Of a stretch of 39,349 nt of DNA, positions 8,281-16,441 are shown piece by piece. This DNA is from Akkermansia muciniphila. Lineage in GTDB: Bacteria > Verrucomicrobiota > Verrucomicrobiia > Limisphaerales > SIBE01. Under the pieces are notes generated by a model. That model saw only the letters and a program-made list of their open reading frames with translations, was not told the origin of the DNA and ran no database searches. Location of the stretch: contig CAMAWP010000022.1 in NCBI GenBank assembly GCA_945861765.1, positions 1 through 39,349 of the forward strand, read 5' to 3'. The translations under genes were made by a program, and so were the position numbers. Position 1 is the stretch's first letter, and each line of letters starts with the position of its first letter.

Positions 8281-8904
8281 ATGAACATCGAAACCACCGC
8301 CTCAACCCTTCCGACCCGTCCGCATGTCATCCGGCGGCTCTACAACTGGACCATCGGCTGGGCCGACCGGCCCGGCGGTGCCTGGGCCTTGTTCGGCATT
8401 GCGTTCATCGAGTCCTCGTTTTTCCCCATCCCGCCGGACGTGCTGCTGCTGGCGCTGTGCGTGGGCGCGCCGACGAGGTCGTTCCGGTTCGCGCTCATCT
8501 GCTCGGCGGGTTCGGTGCTGGGCGGGATGTTCGGCTACCTCATCGGTTACGCGGCGTGGCACGCGGTCAAGGGATGGTTCATCCCCTTCGTGTTTTCGCA
8601 GGCGCTGTTCGACAAGGTGCAGGTGCTTTATCAGGGCAACGCATTTCTCGCGGTGCTGACGGCGGCCTTCACACCGATTCCCTACAAGGTGTTCACCGTC
8701 GCCGCCGGGGTGTTCGAGGTGAACTTCTGGACGCTGGTGAGCGCGTCCATCGTGGGCCGGTCGGCGCGGTTCTTCATGGTGGCCGGGACGATTTTCTTCT
8801 TCGGCGCGCAGGTGAAGGCGCTGATCGAAAAATATTTCGACTGGTTCGCTTGGGCCTTGCTGGCGCTGGGCATCGCGGGATTTGTGGCCATCAAATACCT
8901 GTGA
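8281..8904 (+). CDS. YqaA/DedA-type (VTT domain) membrane protein
   Basis: A 207-residue inner-membrane protein with the VTT/SNARE-associated pattern: IESSFFPIPPDVLLL at about 43-57, a glycine-rich GSVLGGMFGYLIGY segment, TAAFTPIPYKVFTVAAGVF, and a late GRSARFF before the last helices. The two PIP motifs and re-entrant-loop pattern are those of YqaA relatives of DedA, a group proposed to move lipids or maintain membrane potential. The stop codon overlaps the next ATG by one base (TGATG), so it is probably cotranslated with the following beta-propeller protein. Confidence 0.85.
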   Translation: MNIETTASTLPTRPHVIRRLYNWTIGWADRPGGAWALFGIAFIESSFFPIPPDVLLLALCVGAPTRSFRFALICSAGSVLGGMFGYLIGYAAWHAVKGWFIPFVFSQALFDKVQVLYQGNAFLAVLTAAFTPIPYKVFTVAAGVFEVNFWTLVSASIVGRSARFFMVAGTIFFFGAQVKALIEKYFDWFAWALLALGIAGFVAIKYL

Positions 8905-10211
8905 TGAAAACCGGACTCCTCCAACCCCGGTGTGTCTCCGCAGCCCGGCCAGCCCGGTTCAGGGCTGGCGTTGCCCGACTGGCCTTCTTGTGTCTGATTG
9001 CGCTGCTCTGTTGCCTTGGCCGCAGCCGCGCTGCCGCCGACTGGCCGCACTTTCGCGGGCCGAACTTCGACGGCATTTCGCCGGAGACGAACTGGTTCAA
9101 GCCCTGGCCCAAGGAAGGCCCGGCGATTCTCTGGCGAGCCAACGTCGGGGCCGGCTTCTCCTCGGTGGCCGTCAGCCAGGGTCGCCTTTACACGATGGGT
9201 AACACGAAGGACACCGAGAGCGTGTTCTGCTTCGATGCCGCCACCGGAGCGCCGGTTTGGAAGCACGACTACGACGAGCCGCTGCAACCCAAGTATTACG
9301 AAGGCGGTCCCGGCGCCACGCCCGCTGTGGACGGCGGTCGCGTGTTCACCCTGAGCAAACGCGGCAAGGTGTTTTGTCTGGCGGCCGACACCGGAAAAGT
9401 GGTCTGGCAAAAGGATCTCGAAACCGAGCTGCGCCTGGCCGTGAACGAATGGGGATTCGCTGGCTCGCCGCTCGTCGAAGGTGACGCGCTCATCCTCAAC
9501 GCCGGCACCGCCGGCACCGCGCTGGACAAGCACACCGGCAAGGTGCTTTGGAGCAACGGCACGAACACGACCGGTTACGCCACCGCCGTCCCGTTCACGC
9601 TCGACGGCCGCCGCGCCGCCGCCGTCTTCGCCGCCAAACATCTTGTCGCCGTGGACGTGAAGACCGGCCGCGAACTCTGGCGCTTCCCCTGGGAAACTGG
9701 CTGGGACAACAACAACGCCGACCCCATCATCGCGGGAAACCATTTCTTCATCTCCAGCTACGACCGCGGCTGCGCGCTGCTCGAAGTGCGCGACGGCAAA
9801 CCCGTCCTGCTCCACACGAACGAAAACCTCCGCAGCCACATGAGCGCCGCCGTGAAAATCGGCGCCCATCTCTACGCCGTCCACGGGCGCGAAGGCAAAG
9901 GCCGGCTCAACGCCTTCCGCTGTCTCGACTTTGCCACGGGACAAATCTTGTGGGAAACCACCGGCCTGGGCGTCGGCTCGGTCATCGCTTCGGCCGACCG
10001 CAAGCTCATCATTTTGAGCGAGACCGGTGAACTGGTCATCGCCGAGGCGACGCCGGAGGCTTATCGTCCGCTGGCGCGCGCCCAGGTGCTGGGCGGCCGC
10101 TGCTGGACGGCGCCGGTGCTGGTGCACGGAAGAATTTATTGCCGCAACGCGAAGGGCGACCTGATTGGTATGTCCGGTGCCGGCCGTTCCAGCTCTGAAC
10201 TTTTAAGATGA
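8904..10211 (+). CDS. Exported PQQ-like beta-propeller repeat protein
   Basis: Start chosen at ATG 8904, overlapping the previous stop by one base; the product is then 435 residues. An N-terminal hydrophobic segment (VARLAFLCLIALLCC) ending near SRAAA suggests a signal peptide, so the protein is periplasmic or outer-membrane associated. The mature part opens with DWPHFRGPNFDGIS, the common lead of planctomycete/verrucomicrobial PQQ-like proteins. It then has repeated blades of the form F.FDAATG.PVWKH and CLAADTGKVVWQKD. The family is related to quinoprotein dehydrogenases and BamB, but most PVC members have no known cofactor or substrate. It overlaps terC by 4 bases. Confidence 0.82.
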   Translation: MKTGLLQPRCVSAARPARFRAGVARLAFLCLIALLCCLGRSRAAADWPHFRGPNFDGISPETNWFKPWPKEGPAILWRANVGAGFSSVAVSQGRLYTMGNTKDTESVFCFDAATGAPVWKHDYDEPLQPKYYEGGPGATPAVDGGRVFTLSKRGKVFCLAADTGKVVWQKDLETELRLAVNEWGFAGSPLVEGDALILNAGTAGTALDKHTGKVLWSNGTNTTGYATAVPFTLDGRRAAAVFAAKHLVAVDVKTGRELWRFPWETGWDNNNADPIIAGNHFFISSYDRGCALLEVRDGKPVLLHTNENLRSHMSAAVKIGAHLYAVHGREGKGRLNAFRCLDFATGQILWETTGLGVGSVIASADRKLIILSETGELVIAEATPEAYRPLARAQVLGGRCWTAPVLVHGRIYCRNAKGDLIGMSGAGRSSSELLR

Positions 10212-11182
10212 CCTCACAACTCTGGCTTTGGATTGGTTTCGGCGTCTTTGTCCTGGCGATGCTCGCCTTGGATCTTGGCGTGTTTCACCGCAAGTCCCAC
10301 ACCGTCGGCATGAAGGAGGCGTTGACGTGGAGCGGTGTGTGGATTGCGCTGGCCTTGCTGTTCAACGCGGGCATCTGGTACTGGCGCGGTCCCGACCAGG
10401 GGCTGACCTTTCTCACCGGCTACGTGGTGGAACTGTCGTTGAGCGTGGACAACCTGTTCGTCTTCCTGCTCATCTTCGCCTACTTCAAAGTGCCCGCGCA
10501 GTATCAGCACAAGGTTTTGTTCTGGGGCATCCTCGGCGCGCTGGTGATGCGCGCGGTGTTCATCGGCGCGGGCATTGCGCTGATTCAGAAGTTCCACTGG
10601 ATCATCTACGTCTTCGGCGCGATTCTCGTCATCAGCGGACTCAAGATGGCGTTCGAGAAGGACAAGGAAGTGCATCCGGAGAAAAATCCCGTGCTCCGGC
10701 TCTTCCGGCGGTTCATGCCCGTGACGGGGGAGTATCACGGCGGCGACTTTTTCGTGAAGCGCGGGCAGCTCTGGGCAGCCACGCCGCTGTTCATCGTGCT
10801 GCTGATGCTGGAGACGACCGACCTGGTGTTCGCCGTGGACTCCGTGCCCGCCGTGCTGGCCATCACCACCGATCCGTTCATCGTCTATACTTCGAACGTG
10901 TTCGCCATCCTGGGGCTGCGCTCGATGTTCTTCGCGCTCGCCGGCGTGATGAAACTATTCGCCTATTTGCACTACGGGCTGGCGGCGGTGCTGGTGTTCG
11001 TTGGCGCGAAGATGCTGCTGGCGGACTTCTACAAAATCCCGACCCTGGCCTCGCTGCTGGTCATCGTGGGGCTGTTGGGCGTGGCGGTGGTGGCCTCGCT
11101 GCTCCATGCCGCGCGGCGGCCAAAAGAAACACAGACAATCGCTGTGGCGGATACCAATTCTTCTCATGCAACAACTGATTGA
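10208..11182 (+). CDS. TerC/Alx family membrane protein
   Basis: The 324-residue protein has the TerC pattern of about nine helices. The first conserved acidic site is VVELSLSVDNLFVF (Glu75, Asp81, Asn82). The second is TTDLVFAVDSVPAVLA, in the second half. These paired acidic membrane residues are the hallmark of TerC/Alx proteins, linked to Mn2+ export and to tellurite-resistance operons. No ter operon genes are present, so a Mn/metal homeostasis role is more likely than tellurite resistance. It overlaps the PQQ-like gene by 4 bases upstream and purK by 17 bases downstream. A truncated paralogue lies at 16.2 kb. Confidence 0.9.
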   Translation: MTSQLWLWIGFGVFVLAMLALDLGVFHRKSHTVGMKEALTWSGVWIALALLFNAGIWYWRGPDQGLTFLTGYVVELSLSVDNLFVFLLIFAYFKVPAQYQHKVLFWGILGALVMRAVFIGAGIALIQKFHWIIYVFGAILVISGLKMAFEKDKEVHPEKNPVLRLFRRFMPVTGEYHGGDFFVKRGQLWAATPLFIVLLMLETTDLVFAVDSVPAVLAITTDPFIVYTSNVFAILGLRSMFFALAGVMKLFAYLHYGLAAVLVFVGAKMLLADFYKIPTLASLLVIVGLLGVAVVASLLHAARRPKETQTIAVADTNSSHATTD

Positions 11183-12353
11183 AAGCGTCCGCCCTTCGCC
11201 CTCCGAGGCGCGAGCGGCGATCACACTCGGCATCATCGGCGGCGGACAGCTTGCCAAGATGACGGCGCAGGCGGCGGCGCAATTTGGTTGCGAGGTGGTG
11301 ATTCTGGAACGGCAGCCCGAGTTCCCTGCCGGCAGTCTCGCCACCCAGACGCTTCTCGGCGATTGGGACGATCCGGATTCATTGCTCGAACTCGCGGCGT
11401 TGGTGGATGTCGTCACGCTGGAGAATGAATTCGTGGATGCCGCCGCGCTGGCCGTGCTGGAGCAGCACGGCCACACCCTCTGGCCGTCGTCCGGCACGAT
11501 GCGGCTCATTCAGGATAAGCTCGTCCAGAAACAAACGCTCGCCGCAGTCGGCCTGCCCGTGCCCGGGATGCGCGCGATGGAACGGATCGCGGACGTGGTG
11601 GCGACCGCCGCCGAGTGGGGTTTTCCATTCCTGCTCAAGGCCCGGCGCAACGCCTACGACGGCAAGGGCAACGCCACGCTTCGCTCGCTCTGGGACGTCG
11701 AAGCGGCGTGGGACAAACTGGGCGGGCATCGCGGCAATCCGCTGTTCGCCGAGCAATTTTGTCCGTTCACCAAGGAACTGGCCGTCATCGTCACGCGCGG
11801 CGTCCACGGCGAAGCCACGACCTATCCCGTGGTGGAAACCGTGCAGCACAATCACGTTTGTCAGATCGTGCGCGCGCCCGCGCCGGTCGCGCCCGAAATC
11901 ACCGAACGCGCGGCGGAACTCGCGCGCCGCGCCGTGGCGGCTGTCGAGGCCGTGGGTAGTTTCGGCGTGGAACTGTTTCTGCTGAACGACGGCGAGATTC
12001 TCGTCAACGAACTCGCGCCGCGCGTCCACAACTCGGGCCATTACACCATCGAAGCCTGCGCGTGTTCGCAGTTTGAGAATCACGTTCGCGCCGTGCTCGG
12101 CTGGCCGCTCGGTTCGCCTGCGCTGCGCGCGTCCGCTGCTGTCATGGTCAACCTGCTGGCCAACGCCGATGGTCCGGGGATGCCGCAAGGTCTGACGGAA
12201 GCCTTGCGCGTGCCCGGCGCGCACGTCCACATTTACGGCAAAGCCCGCAGCGGCAAAGGGCGCAAGATGGGTCACGTCACCGCGCTCGGGGCGACACACG
12301 AAAATGCGTTGGCCGTCGCCCAACGCGCCGCCGATTGCATTCGTTTCGGTTAA
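11166..12353 (+). CDS. purK: N5-carboxyaminoimidazole ribonucleotide synthase PurK
   Basis: PurK converts AIR, ATP and bicarbonate to N5-CAIR in purine synthesis. The 395-residue product has the nucleotide-binding lead [11 protein letters not shown] (residues 22-32), the ATP-grasp segments [17 protein letters not shown] and [17 protein letters not shown], and the catalytic [20 protein letters not shown]. The start at 11166 gives about 18 residues before the first strand, longer than usual, and overlaps terC by 17 bases. The first 31 bases resemble the 5' end of the carbonic anhydrase pseudogene at 15.8 kb, and the peptide MQQLIESV resembles its MQRLIEGV. PurK uses bicarbonate, and it sits with purE and a bicarbonate transporter, a functionally coherent set. 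Confidence 0.93.
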   Translation: MQQLIESVRPSPSEARAAITLGIIGGGQLAKMTAQAAAQFGCEVVILERQPEFPAGSLATQTLLGDWDDPDSLLELAALVDVVTLENEFVDAAALAVLEQHGHTLWPSSGTMRLIQDKLVQKQTLAAVGLPVPGMRAMERIADVVATAAEWGFPFLLKARRNAYDGKGNATLRSLWDVEAAWDKLGGHRGNPLFAEQFCPFTKELAVIVTRGVHGEATTYPVVETVQHNHVCQIVRAPAPVAPEITERAAELARRAVAAVEAVGSFGVELFLLNDGEILVNELAPRVHNSGHYTIEACACSQFENHVRAVLGWPLGSPALRASAAVMVNLLANADGPGMPQGLTEALRVPGAHVHIYGKARSGKGRKMGHVTALGATHENALAVAQRAADCIRFG

Positions 12354-12358
12354 ACAAA

Positions 12359-12910
12359 ATGAAGACGAAAACTCCCAATCCGAAAACGGAAACACCGGCC
12401 CGCCCGCCGCAGGTCGGCATCATCATGGGCAGCGATTCCGACTGGCCGACGATGAAGCTGGCCGCCGAAGCCTGTGCCGAGTTTGGTGTGCCTTACGAAG
12501 CGCGCGTCGTCTCGGCGCACCGAACGCCGATGGACATGGCGCGATATGGACGCACTGCGGCATCGCGCGGCCTGCGCGTCATCATTGCGGGTGCGGGCGG
12601 GGCGGCGCATTTGCCGGGGATGGTCGCCAGCCTCACGCCGCTGCCGGTGATCGGCGTGCCGGTCGAAAGCAAATCACTCAAGGGACTTGATTCGCTGCTG
12701 TCCATCGTGCAGATGCCAGGAGGCGTGCCGGTCGCGACCGTCGCGATTGGCGGCGGACGGAACGCCGGATTGCTGGCGGTGCGGATTCTCGGAGCGAACG
12801 ATCTTGCGTTGCGGCTGCGCATGGTCTCCTTTCAAACCCGACTTGCGAAGGAATCACGCACCAAGGATCGAAAATTGCGGGCCGAAGTCGGGAACAAATT
12901 CCATTTTTGA
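12359..12910 (+). CDS. purE: N5-CAIR mutase PurE
   Basis: PurE isomerises N5-CAIR to CAIR, the step after PurK. From ATG 12359 the protein has 183 residues, with the diagnostic [12 protein letters not shown] (21-32) and SAHRTP (52-57). The glycine-rich [14 protein letters not shown] and the [20 protein letters not shown] segment that binds the nucleotide follow. These match class I (bacterial) PurE rather than the AIR-carboxylase type. It lies 5 bases after purK and 2 bases before the sbtA ATG, so the three are almost certainly cotranscribed. The last 20 residues are a basic extension beyond the usual fold. Confidence 0.93.
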   Translation: MKTKTPNPKTETPARPPQVGIIMGSDSDWPTMKLAAEACAEFGVPYEARVVSAHRTPMDMARYGRTAASRGLRVIIAGAGGAAHLPGMVASLTPLPVIGVPVESKSLKGLDSLLSIVQMPGGVPVATVAIGGGRNAGLLAVRILGANDLALRLRMVSFQTRLAKESRTKDRKLRAEVGNKFHF

Positions 12911-12912
12911 CC

Positions 12913-13893
12913 ATGGAAATTTTCGACGCCATCCGCGCCAACCTGCTGTCGCCCGCCGTGCTGTTCTTCGCGCTCGGCCTCATCGCCGCGCTGATGAAAA
13001 GCGACCTCAAGTTTCCCGAGCCGCTTTACGTGGCGCTGACGATTTACCTGCTCGTGGCCATTGGCTTCAAAGGTGGCGTGGCCGTAGCCGAGGCGGGCCT
13101 CGCCAAGGTCTGGTTGCCGGCGCTCGCGGCCTTGGCCCTCGGGGCGTTGATTCCGCTGTGGACCTATCCGCTGCTGCGTTTCGGGGGAAAACTCTCCGCC
13201 GTGGACTCCGCCGCCATCGCGGCGCATTACGGCTCGGTGAGCGCGGTCACCTTTATCGCGGCGACCAATTATCTGAAAGCCGTCAACCAACCTTACGAGG
13301 ACTACGCCACGGCATTTCTCGCCGTGATGGAATCGCCCGCCATCCTCGTGGGCGTGGTGCTGGGCAAGCTTGCCACGAAGACGGCGGGCGGAGAATCTGG
13401 CGTGTCGCTTAAGAAGGCGATGCACGAGGCGCTCTTCGGGCGCAGCATTTTCCTGCTCGTCGGCGCGCTACTCGTCGGCGCGCTGTGCGGCAAGCCGGGC
13501 ATGGAAAAAGTGGAAGCGTTCTTCGTCACGCCGTTTCAGGGCGTGCTCGCGCTCTTCCTGCTGGAAATGGGCATGGTCGCCGGGCGTCGGCTGGAGGATC
13601 TGAAAAAGGTCGGGCTATTCCTGCTCGGCTTCGGAGTGCTCGTGCCATTGGTCAATGGCGCGCTCGGGGTTTATCTCGGCAAGCTCGTCGGGCTTGAACT
13701 CGGCGGGGCGACGTTGCTCGGCGTTTTGTCCGCGAGCGCGTCTTACATTGCCGCTCCGGTCGCCATCAGAATATCACTGCCCGAAGCGAACCCGACGCTT
13801 TATCTCACGTCGTCACTCGCCATCACGTTCCCGTTCAACATCACGCTGGGCATCCCGATTTATCTGGAGATCGCCCGCCACCTCTACTCTTGA
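12913..13893 (+). CDS. sbtA: Sodium-dependent bicarbonate transporter SbtA-like
   Basis: The 326-residue membrane protein from ATG 12913 (an in-frame TTG at 12907 is an alternative) has about ten hydrophobic segments in two inverted halves. Typical SbtA/DUF897 elements are FFALGLIAALMKSDLKFPEPL, AAHYGSVSAVTFIAA and, in the second half, SASASYIAAPVAIRISLPEANP. SbtA is the high-affinity Na+/HCO3- symporter of cyanobacteria; homologues are scattered in heterotrophs. Here it follows the bicarbonate-consuming purK-purE and is followed 4 bases later by its PII-like regulator, so bicarbonate uptake is a strong inference. A 77-bp piece of this gene (13678-13754) is duplicated at 2713-2789. Confidence 0.87.
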   Translation: MEIFDAIRANLLSPAVLFFALGLIAALMKSDLKFPEPLYVALTIYLLVAIGFKGGVAVAEAGLAKVWLPALAALALGALIPLWTYPLLRFGGKLSAVDSAAIAAHYGSVSAVTFIAATNYLKAVNQPYEDYATAFLAVMESPAILVGVVLGKLATKTAGGESGVSLKKAMHEALFGRSIFLLVGALLVGALCGKPGMEKVEAFFVTPFQGVLALFLLEMGMVAGRRLEDLKKVGLFLLGFGVLVPLVNGALGVYLGKLVGLELGGATLLGVLSASASYIAAPVAIRISLPEANPTLYLTSSLAITFPFNITLGIPIYLEIARHLYS

Positions 13894-13897
13894 ATCC

Positions 13898-14200
13898 ATG
13901 ATTACACACCCGATGAAACTGGTCACCATCGTCTGCGAAGCCTACGCGAGGGACGCAGTGACGAAACTCCTCCGGGAGGTTGACGCGCATGGCTACACAC
14001 TCTTCGCAGTGGAGGGCGACGGCTCGCGCGGCAAACGCCCGGGGGACATCCCCGAGTTTGCGAACATCCAGCTCGAAGTCGTCGTGCCGCCGGCAGTCGC
14101 AGAAACATTGCTGGCGCGGCTGGAAAGTGAATTCTTTCCCCGCTATGCGATGATCGCTTTCGAGTGCGAGGTGCGGGTGTTGCGAAAGGAAAAATTCTAA
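13898..14200 (+). CDS. sbtB: SbtB-like PII-family regulator
   Basis: This 100-residue protein (start 13898; ATG 13913 is also possible) begins just after the sbtA stop. It has the PII-like ferredoxin fold pattern KLVTIVCEAYARDAVTKLL, and its T-loop region carries GSRGKRPGD (42-50) followed by ANIQLEVVV. This GSRG segment is characteristic of SbtB, which binds adenine nucleotides such as cAMP and inhibits SbtA. No C-terminal CGPxGC redox loop is seen, so it is the short SbtB type. The adjacency makes the pair assignment stronger than either protein alone. Confidence 0.83.
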   Translation: MITHPMKLVTIVCEAYARDAVTKLLREVDAHGYTLFAVEGDGSRGKRPGDIPEFANIQLEVVVPPAVAETLLARLESEFFPRYAMIAFECEVRVLRKEKF

Positions 14201-14394
14201 GCGGACTGCGTGCCGTGCCCCCTCGTCACGGGTTCAACGTAATGGCGGAGGTGCTCTAGCGCCTGACCTCGCCTGCCATCGCCCAGAGCGGTTCTGCCGC
14301 GACGCGGAGTTCGGCTGGCGCGGGCTGAAATTCGCCGTGCGCTTTGCCAGACTGAATCCTTTCGATGCGCCGCAATCCCGGTTAGAATTGTTTT

Positions 14395-15717
14395 ATGAGC
14401 CAAGTTGCCTTTGAAGTTGCCATCGTTTTCGTGCTGCTCATCGCAAACGGCGTGTTCGCGATGGCGGAGATTGCCGTCGTGTCTGCGAAGAAAGCTCGTC
14501 TGCGTCGCCTCGCCGATCAGGGTAACGGCAAGGCGAGGATTGCGCTCGAACTGGCCGAGTCGCCCAATCGCTTTCTCTCCACGGTGCAAATCGGCATCAC
14601 GCTCGTGGGCATCTTCGCCGGCGCCTTCGGCGGCGCGACGCTGGCCACCAAGCTGGCCTCGCCAATTGGACAGGTAGCGTTCCTTGCGCCTTACGCGGAC
14701 ACGATTGCCTTCGGCATTGTCGTTGCGGTCATCACCTACTTCTCGCTCGTGCTGGGCGAACTCGTCCCGAAGCGGTTTGGTTTGAGCAACCCGGAGGGCA
14801 TCGCAATGATGGTGGCCCGACCGATGAACTGGCTCTCGAAGTTCGCCAGACCGGTAGTGAGTTTCCTCAGCGTCTCCACCGAGGCCCTGTTGCACATGCT
14901 CGGCTTTAAGCCGGAGAAGGAGGTGGCCGTTTCCGAGGAAGATGTGCGCGTGATGATGCAGGAAGGCGTTCGGGCCGGCGCTTTCAACAAGGTGGAAAGC
15001 CAAATCGTCCACAGCGCGCTGGAACTTGATCAACTGCCGGTGCGCGAAATCATGACGCCACGCCCGAAAGTCATCTGGCTGAATCAAGACGATCCCCACG
15101 ACCAGATCTGGCACAAAATTGTCGTGAGCAATCACTCGCATTTCCCGGTGTATCAAGGCAATCGCGATCACGCAGTCGGGGTTGTGTCGGTGAAGGCGAT
15201 TTACGCGAACCTCGCTGCCGGAGCGGGCGTGAATCTCAAAGACTTGATGATCTCTCCGCTCATCGTGCCAGAGTCGCAGACGGTGTTGCAACTTGTCGAG
15301 ACGTTCAAGCAAAGCGGAAAGCACATTGCCCTGGTGACGGATGAATTCGGCAGCCTCGTCGGTCTGGTCACGTTGAACGACGTGATGGAAGCCGTGGTGG
15401 GCGAGTTTCCCACGCAAGGCGAACGCGCCAAACCCGTAGCCAAAAGACGCGATGACGGGTCATGGCTGATTGACGCGATGATTGATTTGGAGGCAGTGGA
15501 AAAGGCTCTGCTCGGTTTCAGGTTCAGTGGCGACGCCTATTCTGAGTATCAGACGCTCGCGGGCTTTGTGGTGAAAACGCTCGGCCACGTTCCGAAGGAA
15601 GGCGAGACGTTCGAGGCGCAAGGCTACATCTTCGAGGTGCTCGACATGGACCGGCATCGCGTGGACAAGGTTTTGGTTTTGCCAACTAAGCACGCAACAC
15701 CACCAAAAGCAGAATAG
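14395..15717 (+). CDS. CNNM/CorC-HlyC family membrane protein (hemolysin-like)
   Basis: The 440-residue product has the three-part architecture of this family. An N-terminal DUF21/CNNM membrane domain (about 1-195) carries LLIANGVFAMAEIAVV, FLSTVQIGITLVGIFAGAFGG and LVLGELVPKRFGL. A CBS pair follows (about 210-335: REIMTPRPKV, FPVYQGNRDHAVGVV, GSLVGLVTLNDVMEAVVG). A C-terminal CorC_HlyC domain (about 350-430) completes it. Members are implicated in Mg2+/Co2+ export and are often mislabelled hemolysins. It is 194 bases after sbtB with no gene between, so it probably has its own promoter. It is the last clean gene before the degraded zone. Confidence 0.9.
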   Translation: MSQVAFEVAIVFVLLIANGVFAMAEIAVVSAKKARLRRLADQGNGKARIALELAESPNRFLSTVQIGITLVGIFAGAFGGATLATKLASPIGQVAFLAPYADTIAFGIVVAVITYFSLVLGELVPKRFGLSNPEGIAMMVARPMNWLSKFARPVVSFLSVSTEALLHMLGFKPEKEVAVSEEDVRVMMQEGVRAGAFNKVESQIVHSALELDQLPVREIMTPRPKVIWLNQDDPHDQIWHKIVVSNHSHFPVYQGNRDHAVGVVSVKAIYANLAAGAGVNLKDLMISPLIVPESQTVLQLVETFKQSGKHIALVTDEFGSLVGLVTLNDVMEAVVGEFPTQGERAKPVAKRRDDGSWLIDAMIDLEAVEKALLGFRFSGDAYSEYQTLAGFVVKTLGHVPKEGETFEAQGYIFEVLDMDRHRVDKVLVLPTKHATPPKAE

Positions 15718-15808
15718 CCGTCCGCACCACGAAAGCAGTGTCCTCCAGCCGCTTCCCGCCGGTCAAAACAATCAAAGGCAGCCGGTTCTGCCACAGCCAA
15801 TGATGCTC

Positions 15809-16095
15809 ATGCAACGACTCATTGAAGGCGTCCACCGCTTCCACCAGGAGCAATTCGGACATTACCGCGCGCTCTTCAAAAAACTTTCCCGTCAGGCCAG
15901 CACCGGAGACCCTGTTCATCACCTGCTCGGATTCGCGCGTGCTGGCCGAGTTGATCACCCAAAGCCAGCCGGGCGATTTGTTCGTGGTCAAAAACGTCAA
16001 CAACATCGTGCCCCCCGCCAGGGTGACCGGCGACACCGACTCCACGGCTGCGGCCATTCCCAATGCGGCGCGGTGGCGGCGCTGATGGCCGATAA
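15809..16095 (+). pseudogene. Beta-carbonic anhydrase, frameshifted and internally deleted
   Basis: Three pieces of one beta-carbonic anhydrase lie in order but in two frames. Bases 15809 to about 15892 encode [16 protein letters not shown], the usual N-terminus. From about 15893 another frame gives [17 protein letters not shown] and [11 protein letters not shown] up to GDTDSTAAA; the SCSDSR-type zinc Cys and Asp are visible. Near 16043 the first frame resumes as [15 protein letters not shown], which carries the second zinc motif (His, Cys). The connecting residues between these motifs are missing, so there is a deletion as well as a frameshift. The gene cannot encode an active enzyme. Its position 1.6 kb after sbtA-sbtB suggests it once belonged to an inorganic-carbon cluster. 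Confidence 0.82.
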
Positions 16096-16187
16096 CTCCA
16101 ACCGGGCCAGCCAGTTCGCGCCCCACAAATTCCGAAACCGCCAACCGAGACCAACTGATTTCAACCCCAAGATAAATACACCTCCTG

Positions 16188-16441
16188 ACACAACAAATCT
16201 GGCTCTGGGTCGGTTTCAACCTCTTCGTGCCGTTCATGCTGGCGCTGGACTTCGTCTCGTTCCGCGAAGCCATCGGCTGGACGATCGCTTGGGTCACGCT
16301 GGCGATGCTCTTCGAACTCGGCATCTGGCATTACGCCGACTCGCAGAAAGCTCTGGAATTCACCGCCGGTTACCTCATCGAGCATTTGTTGAGCGCGGAC
16401 AATATTTTCGTCTTCGCGTTGCTATTCTCCTATTTCGCCGT
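16188..16441 (+). pseudogene. TerC-family N-terminal half, cut by an IS
   Basis: The frame from 16188 reads QQIWLWVGFNLFVPFMLALD and continues to GYLIEHLLSADNIFVFALLF, aligning with residues 3-90 of the intact TerC at 10.2 kb, including the conserved Glu...Asp-Asn site. It is clearly divergent from that copy, so it is a separate paralogue and not a recent duplicate. Homology stops exactly where the insertion element begins (16442), and no C-terminal half is found on the far side. No start codon is evident at the 5' end, which abuts the carbonic anhydrase remnant. Confidence 0.8.

Noticed and set aside
6747-8330. Minus-strand open frame of 527 codons opposite the second permease
   Set aside because: The translation is dominated by Arg, Gln, Gly and His and has no motif, while the plus strand encodes a clear membrane protein.
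15686-16324. Minus-strand open frame of 212 codons over the carbonic anhydrase region
   Set aside because: The plus strand carries both zinc motifs of carbonic anhydrase in order. The minus reading is its antisense shadow.
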